A DNA stretch of 64,000 bases, taken from contig CAYXTP010000010.1 of the NCBI GenBank assembly GCA_964467985.1, positions 97,620-161,619 on the forward strand, in the 5' to 3' direction. The stretch comes from GCA-2720975 sp964467985. Lineage in GTDB: Bacteria; Planctomycetota; UBA1135; GCA-002686595. Below, in pieces: positions 26,045 through 35,176 of the stretch; position 1 is the stretch's first letter, and each line of letters starts with the position of its first letter. Made by a program: the position numbers and the translations under genes. The notes below the pieces were generated by a model. It worked only from the letters and a program-made list of their open reading frames with translations, was not told the DNA's origin and searched no databases.

Positions 26045-27025
26045 TCAGGAAGCCTTGATGACGATGGCTCGCCGAATGAACTGCCGAACCTTGGGGCGGT
26101 GCGTAGCAGGGTTGCGGGGATTGAAACCCGCCTTGACACTGTCGACGACCGCTTCCACGGCGGGCATGCCCGACAGGACCTTGCCGAAGCCCGTGTACTT
26201 GCCGTCCAGGCTGGGGTACACGGCGTGCATGATGAAGAACTCGCTCGAAGCAGAATCGAAAGCAGGGATGAGCTTGCCATCCTTGTCCCGGGTGTCGCCG
26301 CTCATGCGTGCCATGGAAAGCACACCGGGCACGTGACGCCGCGAGTTGAACTCGTTCTTGACGTTGCGGGGCGCGGGCCGGGATGGCTTCGCGCTTCCGC
26401 CCTGGATCATGAACCCGGGAACAACCCGGTGGAACTGGTTGTCGTCGTAGAAGCCGGTGTAGGCGAGATCGAGGAAGTTGCGCACGTGGTTGGGGGCCAC
26501 ATCGACCCAGAACTCAGCCCGGATGGGGCCGTGCAGGGTGAGCAACACCACCTGATACTGGCTCAGCTCGTCCAGCGGCATGGTCATGAAGTTCAGTCCC
26601 TTCGGCGCTGCACGCAGGATGGGAACGCGAATCTCTTGGCCCTCCCCGAGATCCAAGCGCAGCACGAGGTCGGATGCCTCCGCCAAGTCGATGCTCGCCA
26701 TGGCCGGTCCGATATCCAACGTGGTCGTAATGTGCTGGCCCGCGCTCAAGGGCAGGCCCTTCCCGCGCTCGCGCTTGCCCAGTGCCTTGCCCTTGATGGA
26801 AAAGGCGGCTTCCGACAGGGCCCACGCGGGGATCTCGGCCGCGGTCCCCTCCGGGGCTTGAATGTCCAGCTGAACCTCAAAGGCGTCACCCAAGATGTGG
26901 GCGTCAGGCACACTCACCGAATAGGCGACGTCCGTGCTGGGTTCCTGCGGGCTGAGCGCACCGGCGACAAGTGCGACCGAGAGCAGGCCCGAGAGGCTCA
27001 AGGGCAGATTCGGGGCTAGGCTCAT
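26045..27025 (-). CDS. Secreted cyclophilin-type peptidyl-prolyl isomerase with N-terminal extension
   Basis: A 326-residue protein. It has a signal peptide (about 1-25, SLSGLLSVALVAGALS), then a beta-rich extension (about 30-150) of unknown role, and a C-terminal cyclophilin domain (about 155-326). The latter has QFHRVVPGFMIQGG, GVLSMARM, SEFFIMHAVYPSLDGKYTGFG. The domain would fold proline-containing exported proteins in the periplasm. The extension resembles the N-terminal regions that planctomycetes place before protein-folding domains, but I cannot name it. The start overlaps the end of the 3-hydroxyacyl-CoA dehydrogenase gene by 4 bases (ATGA), a translational-coupling arrangement. Confidence 0.9.
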   Translation of the reverse strand: MSLAPNLPLSLSGLLSVALVAGALSPQEPSTDVAYSVSVPDAHILGDAFEVQLDIQAPEGTAAEIPAWALSEAAFSIKGKALGKRERGKGLPLSAGQHITTTLDIGPAMASIDLAEASDLVLRLDLGEGQEIRVPILRAAPKGLNFMTMPLDELSQYQVVLLTLHGPIRAEFWVDVAPNHVRNFLDLAYTGFYDDNQFHRVVPGFMIQGGSAKPSRPAPRNVKNEFNSRRHVPGVLSMARMSGDTRDKDGKLIPAFDSASSEFFIMHAVYPSLDGKYTGFGKVLSGMPAVEAVVDSVKAGFNPRNPATHRPKVRQFIRRAIVIKAS

Positions 27026-27915
27026 GATTTTTTGTCCCCTTCCCAGGCGTAGTAGCCCTCGCCCGATTTGCGGCCGAGTTTGCCCTCCGCCACCTTCGTG
27101 CGCAGGCTGGAGGGCACGGAGAAGGCCGGCTCATCGGGATAGCGCTCGGTCCAGCCCTCGAGAATCGAGAGGGTGGTGTCGAGGCCCACGTAGTCGGTCA
27201 GGGTCAGAGGCCCCATGGGGTAGCCGCAGCCAAACTGCATGGCCGCGTCGATGTCTTCCTTGCTGGCATCCCCTCGGTCGAGCATCTCGATGGCCTGCAC
27301 CATGTAGGGCACGAGCAAGCGATTGACCACGAAGCCGGGGGTGTCCTTGCAGGAGACGGGAGTCTTGCCGCAAGCCTTTCCGAAGGCGCGCGCCGCGTCG
27401 TAGACGCCCGCGTCCGTCTGTTCGGTGCGCACGACCTCCACGAGACGCATGAGCTGCACCGGGTTGAAGAAGTGCAGCCCCACGAAACGCTCGGGGCGGC
27501 CCGAGGCTTGGGCCATTTCTGAGATCGGGAACGAGGAGGTGTTCGAAGCGAAAATCGTCTCGGGCTTGCAGGTTCCACCCAGCTCGCTGAACAGCCCCTT
27601 CTTGGCGTCCAGGTTCTCGACGATGGCTTCCACCACCAAGTCGCAGTCGGCCAGACTGGCCTTCTCGGTGCTGGAACTGATGCGCCCGCGGGTGGCCGCG
27701 ACCCAGGCTTGGGCCTCCTCCTCACTCATCTTGCCCTTCTCGACGTTCTTGGAACCCAACTTGGCCAAGCTCTTTTCAATGCGCGCGATGCCCTTGTTCA
27801 GAGCCCCCTCGTCCATCTCAAAGGCGACCACCTCGCAACCACCTTGGGCTGCAACTTGCACGATTCCGTGGCCCATCAGGCCACATCCGACAACGCCGAC
27901 TTTTTTGATTTCCAT
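27022..27915 (-). CDS. 3-hydroxybutyryl-CoA (3-hydroxyacyl-CoA) dehydrogenase
   Basis: A 297-residue single-function dehydrogenase. GVVGCGLMGHGIVQVA (7-22) is the NAD-binding Rossmann motif, VGLHFFNPVQLMRLVEV carries the catalytic His, and KDTPGFVVNRLLVPY starts the C-terminal dimerisation domain. The C terminus KLGRKSGEGYY is typical of the family. It oxidises L-3-hydroxyacyl-CoA with NAD, or runs in reverse to make 3-hydroxybutyryl-CoA. It is the second gene of the eight-gene run beginning with the thiolase at 29224. A paralogue sits at 44322. Confidence 0.94.
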   Translation of the reverse strand: MEIKKVGVVGCGLMGHGIVQVAAQGGCEVVAFEMDEGALNKGIARIEKSLAKLGSKNVEKGKMSEEEAQAWVAATRGRISSSTEKASLADCDLVVEAIVENLDAKKGLFSELGGTCKPETIFASNTSSFPISEMAQASGRPERFVGLHFFNPVQLMRLVEVVRTEQTDAGVYDAARAFGKACGKTPVSCKDTPGFVVNRLLVPYMVQAIEMLDRGDASKEDIDAAMQFGCGYPMGPLTLTDYVGLDTTLSILEGWTERYPDEPAFSVPSSLRTKVAEGKLGRKSGEGYYAWEGDKKS

Positions 27916-27976
27916 GGGAGTGTTCAGAGGTTGGTCCGGAGCGTGATGCGCATCCGGAAGTGAAGGTGTGGGATCG

Positions 27977-29224
27977 TCAGGCCTGTGCGCCGGAAGGGAT
28001 CGCGGCGGCTGCCTGGCGGTGGAACGCTGCGGCCAGCCCCATGCCGCCGGAGATGCACAGGCTGGCCAGTCCGTGCTCGCCATCGCGGCGGGCCAATTCG
28101 TGCAGCAGGGTGACCACGATGCGCGCTCCCGTTGCACCAATCGGATGCCCCAGGGCGATGGCCCCGCCGTTGACGTTGAGCTTGTCCGCATCGAAGCCCA
28201 TTTCGCTCTGACAGGCGAGGACCTGGGCGGCAAAGGCCTCATTCAGTTCGATCAGGTCGTAGGCATCCAAGGCCATATCGTTCTGGCTCTTGAGTTGCTC
28301 GAAAGCCGGTACGGGCCCGAGTCCCATGATCGTGGGATCCACCCCGCCCGCTGCGATCTCACCCACCTGCGCCAGGGGCTTAATCCCCAGCTCACGAGCC
28401 GTGTCTTCGCCCATCAGCAGCACAGCGGCCGCTCCATCGGTGATGCCTGACGCATTGCCTGGGGTCACGGTGCCGTCCGTTGCGAAGACTGCTGGCAGCT
28501 TAGCCAGGCGTGCCATGTCCGTATCGGGCCGCATGTGCTCGTCCGCGCTGACGGTGATCGTCTGCTTGCGGCCCTTCACTTCCACCGGACTCAGCTCCGC
28601 ATCGAAGCGACCGGCCTGCGCTGCGGCGCCGGCCTTGCGTTGACTTTCCATCGCAAACGCGTCCTGCTGCTCGCGGGTGATCGAGTACTGGCCAGCCAGT
28701 TTCTCTGCTGTCGCCCCCATGAGCATGTCCGCCAGAGGGCATTGGAACCCGTCCTGGTACATGGCATCCACGACCTGCTCGTGTCCTAGGCGATAGCCGC
28801 GTCGCATCTTGGGCAGGAAGTACGGCAGGCCGCTCATGCTCTCGACACCGCCCGCCACGACCACGTCGGCGCGCCCCAGGCGAATTGAGTCACTGCCAAA
28901 TTGAATCGACTTCAGGCCACTGCCGCAGGCCATGTTGACCGTGGTAGCAGTGGAGGTCTCGGGAATCCCAGCGCGCACGGCGATTTGGCGTGCCACGTTC
29001 GGGCCGCCTCCGGCCTGCCGGCCACAACCCATGAACACCTCCCCGATGCGGGCGGCATCGACGCCGGATCGTCCCAACAGGTCAACCACCACCGACGTCC
29101 CCAGGTCCGCAGCCGACAAATCGGCGAAGGAACCCAAGTAACGACCGATCGGCGTGCGCAGGGCGTGGGTAATCACAACGCCACGCCTGTCGTGGGTGGA
29201 TGTGGTTGTGTTGGGGGAACCCAT
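27977..29224 (-). CDS. Acetyl-CoA acetyltransferase (thiolase), first gene of the acyl-CoA operon
   Basis: A 415-residue thiolase with NMACGSGLKS (active-site Cys), GGAIALGHPIGATGAR (catalytic His) and CISGGMG (second Cys). The start at 29224 gives a 15-residue Thr-rich lead before VVITHALRTPIG; a start at 29368 would add 48 residues without homology. With three thiolase genes in the window (also 23402 and 45189), different chain-length preferences are likely. It heads a run of eight same-strand genes separated by 61 bases or fewer. Confidence 0.93.
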   Translation of the reverse strand: MGSPNTTTSTHDRRGVVITHALRTPIGRYLGSFADLSAADLGTSVVVDLLGRSGVDAARIGEVFMGCGRQAGGGPNVARQIAVRAGIPETSTATTVNMACGSGLKSIQFGSDSIRLGRADVVVAGGVESMSGLPYFLPKMRRGYRLGHEQVVDAMYQDGFQCPLADMLMGATAEKLAGQYSITREQQDAFAMESQRKAGAAAQAGRFDAELSPVEVKGRKQTITVSADEHMRPDTDMARLAKLPAVFATDGTVTPGNASGITDGAAAVLLMGEDTARELGIKPLAQVGEIAAGGVDPTIMGLGPVPAFEQLKSQNDMALDAYDLIELNEAFAAQVLACQSEMGFDADKLNVNGGAIALGHPIGATGARIVVTLLHELARRDGEHGLASLCISGGMGLAAAFHRQAAAAIPSGAQA

Positions 29225-29527
29225 GGGTAGATGCCTGCATCTCATCGGCGCGGCGAACTCCTCCATCACGTGCTGCCCCGTGAAGAACGGCGTGAGAAGA
29301 AGGTCAACTGAGGTGGATTCGAGCAGGCGCCTGGCCCGCCCGAAACGAGACACCACTGGCCGTGTCACACTCGCGCGCTCCCGAGATTTGGGCCAACCAG
29401 GATAATGTGGCTCCGTTCCACCTTCAAGGCGCCCAGGGGACTCCTGTGGGGGGTGAACGGCCTTTGCCCGCAGCCGGGATCGTCATCTCATTCACCGCTG
29501 GGCAAATGGCATAATGGGCTCCTTCCG
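29225..29527. other. Divergent intergenic region
   Basis: About 303 bases between the leftward thiolase operon and the rightward SirB1-like gene. No gene is supportable. A CATAAT hexamer at 29510-29515 resembles a -10 element for the rightward gene, but no good -35 partner is visible. Confidence 0.4.
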
Positions 29528-30451
29528 ATGCCGTCCCCTTCCAACGCCACCCGTACCCAATCCACCGGCCAGTTTGCCCCGACTGGTGTGTCGGACCCCA
29601 CCTCCCATACGCAGACACTGATCGAACTGCTGGAGGATGACAGCCCGGTGGTATTCGCCGAAGTGCGCGAAGAGCTAGGCCGAGTGGGCAAGGCGGCCCA
29701 CCGGGCCCTCAGGTGTGCCGCCCGGGGGGGACCGGCTCGTCGCAGGGGTCGGGCGCGGCAGTTGCTCTTGGACATGGCCCGGCGCCGCCAAGTGCGTCGT
29801 CTGGTCCGCTATGCATCGCGAGCGGAGCACGACCTTGAGAAGGCCCTGTTCCTCCTGGATCGACACGCGAATCCAGGGGCGGACAGCCGCACCCAACGCC
29901 GGGTCCTGGACGCCCTGGGCAACAAGTTGCGCAGACGCATTCGCGTTCTGACGCCCGGCCCAGAGCGGGTGACGGCTCTGGTGAGCTTTCTGGCCGGGGA
30001 CGTCGGCTTTGCGGGCACTGACGCAGACCACCACGACCCCGCCAACATCTACCTATCCAACGCGCTCATGCGGCGCACGGGTATGCCCCTGACCCTGTGT
30101 GCCATCTACGCCTTCACTGCGCGCCGTGCCGGCCTGCGAGCCGGGCTCCTGCCCTTCCCCGGTCACGTATTGCTGGCGGTTCACGAAGCCGGTCGGAGTT
30201 TCATCCTCGATCCCTTTGGCGGGGGCAAGCTGCTCGACAGGCACCACTGCGCCAACTACCTGGCAGCCCACGAAGTCCCCTACTCAGACTCCTATCTACA
30301 GGAAGCCACGGACACACAGATGTTCCTGCGCCACGTGGGCAACCTGATTCACAGCTGCAAGCGGAGCGGTCGCTCGAGAGACGCTCGAGAGCTGGCTCAT
30401 GTCCGGCAGGTGCTGCGCAGGACCTGCGTCCCAGCTGCCAGCCCTACTTGA
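29528..30451 (+). CDS. SirB1/transglutaminase-like protein
   Basis: A 307-residue protein starting at ATG 29528. The region DPANIYLSNALMRRTGMPLTLCAIYAFTARRAGL (about residues 175-210), with Leu-Thr-Leu-Cys, is the hallmark of the SirB1 family of transglutaminase-like proteins. Cys and the downstream His of LPFPGHVLLAV and the Asp of FILDPFGGG would form the remnant papain-like triad. An N-terminal Arg-rich helical stretch (about 60-100) follows the start. Family members have no agreed function, although some act in chaperone or methyltransferase contexts. The last 8 bases overlap the end of the convergent FG-GAP gene. Confidence 0.82.
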   Translation: MPSPSNATRTQSTGQFAPTGVSDPTSHTQTLIELLEDDSPVVFAEVREELGRVGKAAHRALRCAARGGPARRRGRARQLLLDMARRRQVRRLVRYASRAEHDLEKALFLLDRHANPGADSRTQRRVLDALGNKLRRRIRVLTPGPERVTALVSFLAGDVGFAGTDADHHDPANIYLSNALMRRTGMPLTLCAIYAFTARRAGLRAGLLPFPGHVLLAVHEAGRSFILDPFGGGKLLDRHHCANYLAAHEVPYSDSYLQEATDTQMFLRHVGNLIHSCKRSGRSRDARELAHVRQVLRRTCVPAASPT

Positions 30452-32057
30452 AAGTGACCGCAATCGCCTCGCTGAAACCCGACGGCGCTCCGGCGGGGTT
30501 TCTGTGCCAGTATTGGAAATTCCAAGTCTCGCCGGAAGCGATCGCCGCCCCGCCGGATGAGGGAATGCCGAAACCCGGTCCTCCCGACGCTGAATTGGAT
30601 ATGTCGGTACTGAACGTGCCGCCAGCTGAAATCGCTCCCAAGTCCAGCCGGTAGCGACTCAGCAATCCTCCGACCACACAAAGGTCGCCGATAGCACCCG
30701 CCGGATCCGTGACCACCGATGATCCCGAGCCGATCAACAAATAGGTGAACTGTCCTGGGGGCGCATTGCTCATGTCGAGGGTGATTGGACCGGTCAAATC
30801 GCACCCGGACGCACCCAGGTTGGAAGTGTTGTTGGCGCTTCCACCCGCCACGGTGCAGTACGGCAACAAGCACGGGGTCAGATCGAATTGATAGGCCGCG
30901 CCGGCGTTGTTCCCCCCATCGTCGTCATAGATGGCGCCGACCAGCAGAGTGTTACCGTGCAGGCAGGCGCAGGATCCGAACTGATCCTCAGCCCCAGCGT
31001 CGCTGGCCAGGAGCTTGAATTGCTGGACTCCAGTCGCTGCATCCAGGACGTAGACGGCTCCCGCGTTCGTCGCCGCCGAATCGCTTCCCGCGGCACTGGC
31101 CGCGATGCGGCCCCCATCCAGGTGAACGTCGTACCCGAATTGATCCCCCGCAGCAGCATCAGAAGCCCGGTACCTGGCCAACTCGTTTCCGGTAGCCACG
31201 TCAAAGACGTACACCGACCCCGCATCGACCCCTCCCACCGCGTCTTGCTTATGGGCGCCCGCAACGGCCAGTCCGTTTTGCATGTCGACCTTCCAGCCAA
31301 AGAGGTCGCCAGTCCCCACGGTTCCAGGCAGCAACTTGTGAACCTGAGCACCTGTGTTGGCGTCGAAGATGTAGGCGGAACCCGCGTCGGGACCCGCATC
31401 GTCGTCGTAGTGGGCGCCCACGAGGACGAATCCTCCGTCGATGGCCACGGTCCAGCCCATGCGATCGCCGGGCGTGGCGTCTGCAGCCACAAGGGAATGC
31501 AGTTGCGCGCCCGTGGTCCAATCAAAGACAAAGGCCTCGCCCGTGTCGACACCTGCTGCATCGCGGGTGTGCCCCCCCACGGCGGCCAGATTCCCGTCCA
31601 TATCCACGCCGATTCCAAAGTGCCCGTTGAAGTCCAGGGTGCCGGGAACCAGGCGCCCGATTTCAAGGCCGGTGGTCAGGTCGTAGATGTAGACGGCCCC
31701 GACCTTTGGCGCCCCCGCCACGCTGTGGTGAGGCGACCCGATGAGTGCAATGCCATTTTGCACAGCGATGCTGTAGCCAAACTTGTCATAAGACGCTCCA
31801 TCCGAGGGCACGATCTTGTAGAGCTCTTGTCCGGTGGTCCTGTCAAAGACATAGGCGGCTCCGGTATCCACGCCACCGATCAGTGCGTCTCGCGCGCCGA
31901 TGACGACGAAGTTGCCGTCCACATCCACTGCATGACCGAAAGCGTCCAACGGTACGGCATCCGAAGCCACGTACTTGAATGTCTCGGTCTGGCTCAGGAG
32001 AGGAGCCGAAGAAATGGCGACTGCGAGGGCAGAAATCGTGATTGATCGGAGGAACAT
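30444..32057 (-). CDS. Secreted FG-GAP beta-propeller protein with shared C-terminal module (paralogue A)
   Basis: From ATG 32057, 537 residues. There is a signal peptide (about 1-22, ending LLSQ), then about seven FG-GAP-like repeats of roughly 55 residues (each of type FGHAVDVDGNFVVIGA... GAAYVFDRTTG) forming an extracellular beta-propeller. A C-terminal domain of about 140 residues begins at LPYCTVAGGSANN. That domain contains GDLCVVGG and ends GETWNFQYWHRN...FSEAIAVTFK. The repeats contain acidic DG and DD positions that could bind calcium. No enzyme motif is seen. A closely related gene lies at 33357. The first ATG (32105) adds 16 residues before a typical signal peptide and is not preferred. 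Confidence 0.88.
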   Translation of the reverse strand: MFLRSITISALAVAISSAPLLSQTETFKYVASDAVPLDAFGHAVDVDGNFVVIGARDALIGGVDTGAAYVFDRTTGQELYKIVPSDGASYDKFGYSIAVQNGIALIGSPHHSVAGAPKVGAVYIYDLTTGLEIGRLVPGTLDFNGHFGIGVDMDGNLAAVGGHTRDAAGVDTGEAFVFDWTTGAQLHSLVAADATPGDRMGWTVAIDGGFVLVGAHYDDDAGPDAGSAYIFDANTGAQVHKLLPGTVGTGDLFGWKVDMQNGLAVAGAHKQDAVGGVDAGSVYVFDVATGNELARYRASDAAAGDQFGYDVHLDGGRIAASAAGSDSAATNAGAVYVLDAATGVQQFKLLASDAGAEDQFGSCACLHGNTLLVGAIYDDDGGNNAGAAYQFDLTPCLLPYCTVAGGSANNTSNLGASGCDLTGPITLDMSNAPPGQFTYLLIGSGSSVVTDPAGAIGDLCVVGGLLSRYRLDLGAISAGGTFSTDISNSASGGPGFGIPSSGGAAIASGETWNFQYWHRNPAGAPSGFSEAIAVTFK

Positions 32058-32362
32058 TGGCAGGGGAGATTCGGAGCCAGGAGGCGAGGGCATGCGAGTC
32101 GTCACTCCAAAACATACCCCAAAGTACTGATATTGGAGGACGGCGATAAGTGCCCGAGGGTTCCCCCTGATCCGCGTCGCGGGTGAAGACTCTCAGGGCG
32201 CCCCCGGAATACCCATTCTGATCCTCAATCTGGGGCAGTTTAGGTGTCCGCCCCCCCGCACGGCGTGGAGCCGGCTCTGCCAGGTGGGCCTTGGGTGCCC
32301 ACGCAGGTCTACGGGGAACAACTAATGTCGGGTTTAATACAATCCGATTACCTCCTCTAGAC
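32058..32362. other. Divergent intergenic region between FG-GAP gene and 2-oxoglutarate oxygenase
   Basis: About 305 bases without a credible gene. A TTTAATAC box (near 32333-32340) upstream of the oxygenase start is the only promoter-like element noticed. The stretch 32180-32290 is rich in CCCCC and GGCG motifs and has no clear hairpin. Confidence 0.4.
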
Positions 32363-33262
32363 ATGGATTCCCACGAAGACCTGCTCAGCAGCCTGCCCGA
32401 TTTGGCTAAGCAGAACCGCGAAGCGTACGCGGCTGCCAAGCCCTTCCGGCACGCCGCCTTCGACAATCTCCTGCCCGACTCTCTGCTCGAGGGAGTGCTG
32501 GAGGAGTTCCACGAGTCCAACCGCTCGGAGTGGCTCGGACTCGACGAGGGAAAGGTCTCGCAAAAGAAGTCCATCGCGCCTTCGGTCAAGCTTATGGGGC
32601 CCAAGGCGGCCGACCTCTTCAGCATCTTCCGCACTCCCCAGTTCGTTGAGTTCATGGAAGAACTAACCGGCATCAAGGGCCTGCTCACCGACCCCCACAT
32701 GCTCGGCGGCGGGTGGCACGAAATCCAGCCAGGTGGGTACCTCGAATTGCACGCGGATTTCAGCTGGAACCCGCGCATCCGCCTGTACCGGCGCTTGAAC
32801 ATCCTTCTCTACCTCAACAAGGACTGGAAGGAGGAATACAACGGGCACTTGGAACTCTGGGACGACGAACTCAAAGAGCAAACCAAGATCTTGCCCACGT
32901 GGAACCGGTTCGTCGTATGCGACGTCACTGGCAGGACCCTGCATGGATTCCCCGAGCCCATCCGCTGCCCTGAGGGCACGACCCGTAAATCCATTGCCTT
33001 CTGGCTATACACAGCGGACATCCCCAGCGAAATGCGTACGGACTACGCACTGTGTGAGACCAATTTCCTCCAGCGCAAGGACGGCGTCGCTCAGCCCCTA
33101 CCCAGCCCCTGGGCCCGCCGCCTTCTGCCGCCGGTGATCTACAACGTGCTCAATACCAGCAAACGCTTTTCAAGAGTCTACTACCCGCGTGAGGTGCTCT
33201 CCCTGATCAAGCACTGGCTGATCCCGCCCATCCTGCTCAAGTCCGGTGCGCGCAAGCGCTGA
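32363..33262 (+). CDS. 2-oxoglutarate- and Fe(II)-dependent oxygenase (prolyl-hydroxylase-like)
   Basis: A 299-residue protein with the HxD...H iron triad: GYLELHADFSW supplies His and Asp, TLHGFPEP supplies the distal His, and GTTRKSIAFW the Arg that binds 2-oxoglutarate. The arrangement resembles prolyl 4-hydroxylases of the Tpa1/OGFOD1 group, which hydroxylate ribosomal or other protein residues. The substrate here is unknown. It stands alone between two paralogous FG-GAP genes on the opposite strand, and a bidirectional terminator follows it. The start at 32363 is used because the earlier ATG-equivalent lacks homology. Confidence 0.85.
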   Translation: MDSHEDLLSSLPDLAKQNREAYAAAKPFRHAAFDNLLPDSLLEGVLEEFHESNRSEWLGLDEGKVSQKKSIAPSVKLMGPKAADLFSIFRTPQFVEFMEELTGIKGLLTDPHMLGGGWHEIQPGGYLELHADFSWNPRIRLYRRLNILLYLNKDWKEEYNGHLELWDDELKEQTKILPTWNRFVVCDVTGRTLHGFPEPIRCPEGTTRKSIAFWLYTADIPSEMRTDYALCETNFLQRKDGVAQPLPSPWARRLLPPVIYNVLNTSKRFSRVYYPREVLSLIKHWLIPPILLKSGARKR

Positions 33263-33276
33263 GATTCAGGCCGGAC

Positions 33277-33321
33277 AAAAAAAGCGCCGCCCCCCTCAGT
33301 GGGAAGCGGCGCTTTTTTTTT
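33277..33321. terminator. Bidirectional intrinsic terminator
   Basis: A run of A (33277-33283), a stem GCGCCGC (33284-33290), a loop, then GCGGCGC (33306-33312), followed by a long run of T (33313-33321). Because A precedes and T follows the stem, it can terminate transcripts from both sides, namely the oxygenase (+) and the FG-GAP gene (-) that converge here. Confidence 0.93.
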
Positions 33322-33356
33322 GGCCGGAGCCAGATCCAGAGGGTCGTCAGCTCAGC

Positions 33357-34967
33357 TCACTTGAAGGTCACTGAGACGGCTTCGCTGAATCCCGAGGGTG
33401 CGCCGCCGGGGTTGCGATGCCAGTACTGGAAGTTCCAAGTCTCCCCAGTGAGGATCGCCGCTCCGCCAGAGTTGGGAATTCCAAAGCCGGGTCCGCCACT
33501 TGCAGAGTTGGAGATGTCGGTGCTGAACGTGCCCGATCCGGAGATCGGTCCGAAGTCGAGAACGTAACGGCCAAGCGATCCGCCCAGGATACACAGGTCG
33601 CCCTGAGCTCCAGCCGGGTTGCTGACCACGGAGGAACCCGATCCGATCAATAGGTAGGTGAACTCGCCCGCAGGGCCGTTGCTGAGGTCCAGGGTGATTG
33701 CACTCGACAAGAAGGGGCCCGAGGCGTCCAAGACGCTGGTGTTATTGGTGCTCCCCGTGGCAACCGTGCAGTACTTCACGATGCAACTGCCGAGCTCGAT
33801 CTGGTAGGCGGACCCAGCGTTGATCGTGATGTCGTCGTCGAACGTCGAACCAACGATCATGGTGTCCCCGTCCAGAAGCACAGAGGCTCCAAACAAATCA
33901 CTCGCCTCGGCGTCGCCCGCGAGCCACTTGATTTCGAGGGCACCCGTCGCCGCGTCCAGGACGTAGACCGCGCCGGCGTTGGCGTCTGCCGAGTCCTGGT
34001 AGGGGGCACCCACGACGAGGCGAGTCCCGTCGAGATCGACGCTGAAGCCAAATTCGTCAGCGGCACTGGCATCAGGTGCCGTGTATTTGGCCAGTTGGTT
34101 GCCCGTCGCCACGTCGAATGCGTAGACAGCGCCTGCGTCCTGTGCTCCGACGAGGTCGTGGTATTGGGATCCCACAACGGCCAGACCGTTCTCCATGTCC
34201 AGCTTCCAGCCGAAGTGGTCGCCCGTGGCGCCGTCGCTAGGGAGCAGTTTGTGGAGTTCTGCACCTGTCGCTGCATCAAAGATGTAGGCCGAGCCGGACT
34301 CTACGCCCAAGTCGCCGTCAAAGTCGGCGCCGGCGAGGATCTTGCCCCCGTCAATGGCGACCGTCCAACCCAACTTGTCTCCGGCGGCTCCGTCGGATGC
34401 TGTCAGGGCGTGCAATTGAGTCCCTGTCGTCCAGTCGAACACAAACACCTCGCCGGAATCCGTACCGAGCGGGCTGCGGGTGAAGGCCCCGACGACGGCG
34501 ATGTTGCCCTCGACATCCACGCCGATACCAAAGTGCCCGTCATCCGCAAGGACGGTGGGAGCCAGGCGGCCGATTTCGAGGCCCGTGCTCAGGTCATAAA
34601 TGTAGACCTCGCCGTTCTCCGTACCAGCCACATCGTGGTGCGGCGAACCGATGAAGGCGATGCCATTTTGGACCGCCACGGCGAACCCGAACTTGTTGTC
34701 CGAGGCCCCATCGGGGGGGGTGATCTGATAGAGCTCCACCCCCGTGTTCCGGTCGTAGACGTAGGCAGCGCCAATGTCGACGCCCCCAATGAGAGCGTTT
34801 CGGGATCCGATGACGACATAGTCGTCGTCCATGCCCACCGCATGCCCGAACGCTGCGGGTCCAGCAGTGCTGGCATCGGATGCGGTGTACTTGAACGATT
34901 GGGTCTGGGCGGTTGCCGCCGCACAAGAAACAGAAGCTATTAGAATGCTTAAGAACGAGGATTTCAT
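33357..34967 (-). CDS. Secreted FG-GAP beta-propeller protein with shared C-terminal module (paralogue B)
   Basis: A 536-residue protein with a signal peptide (1-21, ATAQTQ), FG-GAP-like repeats (for example FGHAVGMDDDYVVIGS) and the same C-terminal domain as the gene at 30444. That domain starts VKYCTVATGSTNN, then GDLCILGG, GETWNFQYWHRN, ending FSEAVSVTFK. Length and layout match paralogue A closely, so it is a local duplication around the oxygenase. Product is exported; a substrate-binding or surface-attachment role is possible but not shown. No Shine-Dalgarno is evident. Confidence 0.9.
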   Translation of the reverse strand: MKSSFLSILIASVSCAAATAQTQSFKYTASDASTAGPAAFGHAVGMDDDYVVIGSRNALIGGVDIGAAYVYDRNTGVELYQITPPDGASDNKFGFAVAVQNGIAFIGSPHHDVAGTENGEVYIYDLSTGLEIGRLAPTVLADDGHFGIGVDVEGNIAVVGAFTRSPLGTDSGEVFVFDWTTGTQLHALTASDGAAGDKLGWTVAIDGGKILAGADFDGDLGVESGSAYIFDAATGAELHKLLPSDGATGDHFGWKLDMENGLAVVGSQYHDLVGAQDAGAVYAFDVATGNQLAKYTAPDASAADEFGFSVDLDGTRLVVGAPYQDSADANAGAVYVLDAATGALEIKWLAGDAEASDLFGASVLLDGDTMIVGSTFDDDITINAGSAYQIELGSCIVKYCTVATGSTNNTSVLDASGPFLSSAITLDLSNGPAGEFTYLLIGSGSSVVSNPAGAQGDLCILGGSLGRYVLDFGPISGSGTFSTDISNSASGGPGFGIPNSGGAAILTGETWNFQYWHRNPGGAPSGFSEAVSVTFK

Positions 34968-35176
34968 AGGAGTTCGTTTTTAGGGGGTCGCTGCGAACGA
35001 CCGCGCAAGAGGATTGCCGGCGGAGAGAACGATCCCCGGGACCTTCGCCCGAGGTAGCACCCGGAAACCTACCCTACCCGCGCGATTCCTGCTCACTTGT
35101 GCGTATTTTTTGGGGCTTGGAGCCACCTAGGACCGCACTCTCACATTGAGGCACACGCGCACCCGGAGCAGCGGCC

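Noticed and set aside
25874..27019. 381-codon plus-strand frame over the cyclophilin genes
   Set aside because: Shadow of two clear cyclophilins on the minus strand.
30888..32045. 385-codon plus-strand frame over the FG-GAP gene
   Set aside because: Periodic repeats on the minus strand create a periodic antisense frame; no motif is present.
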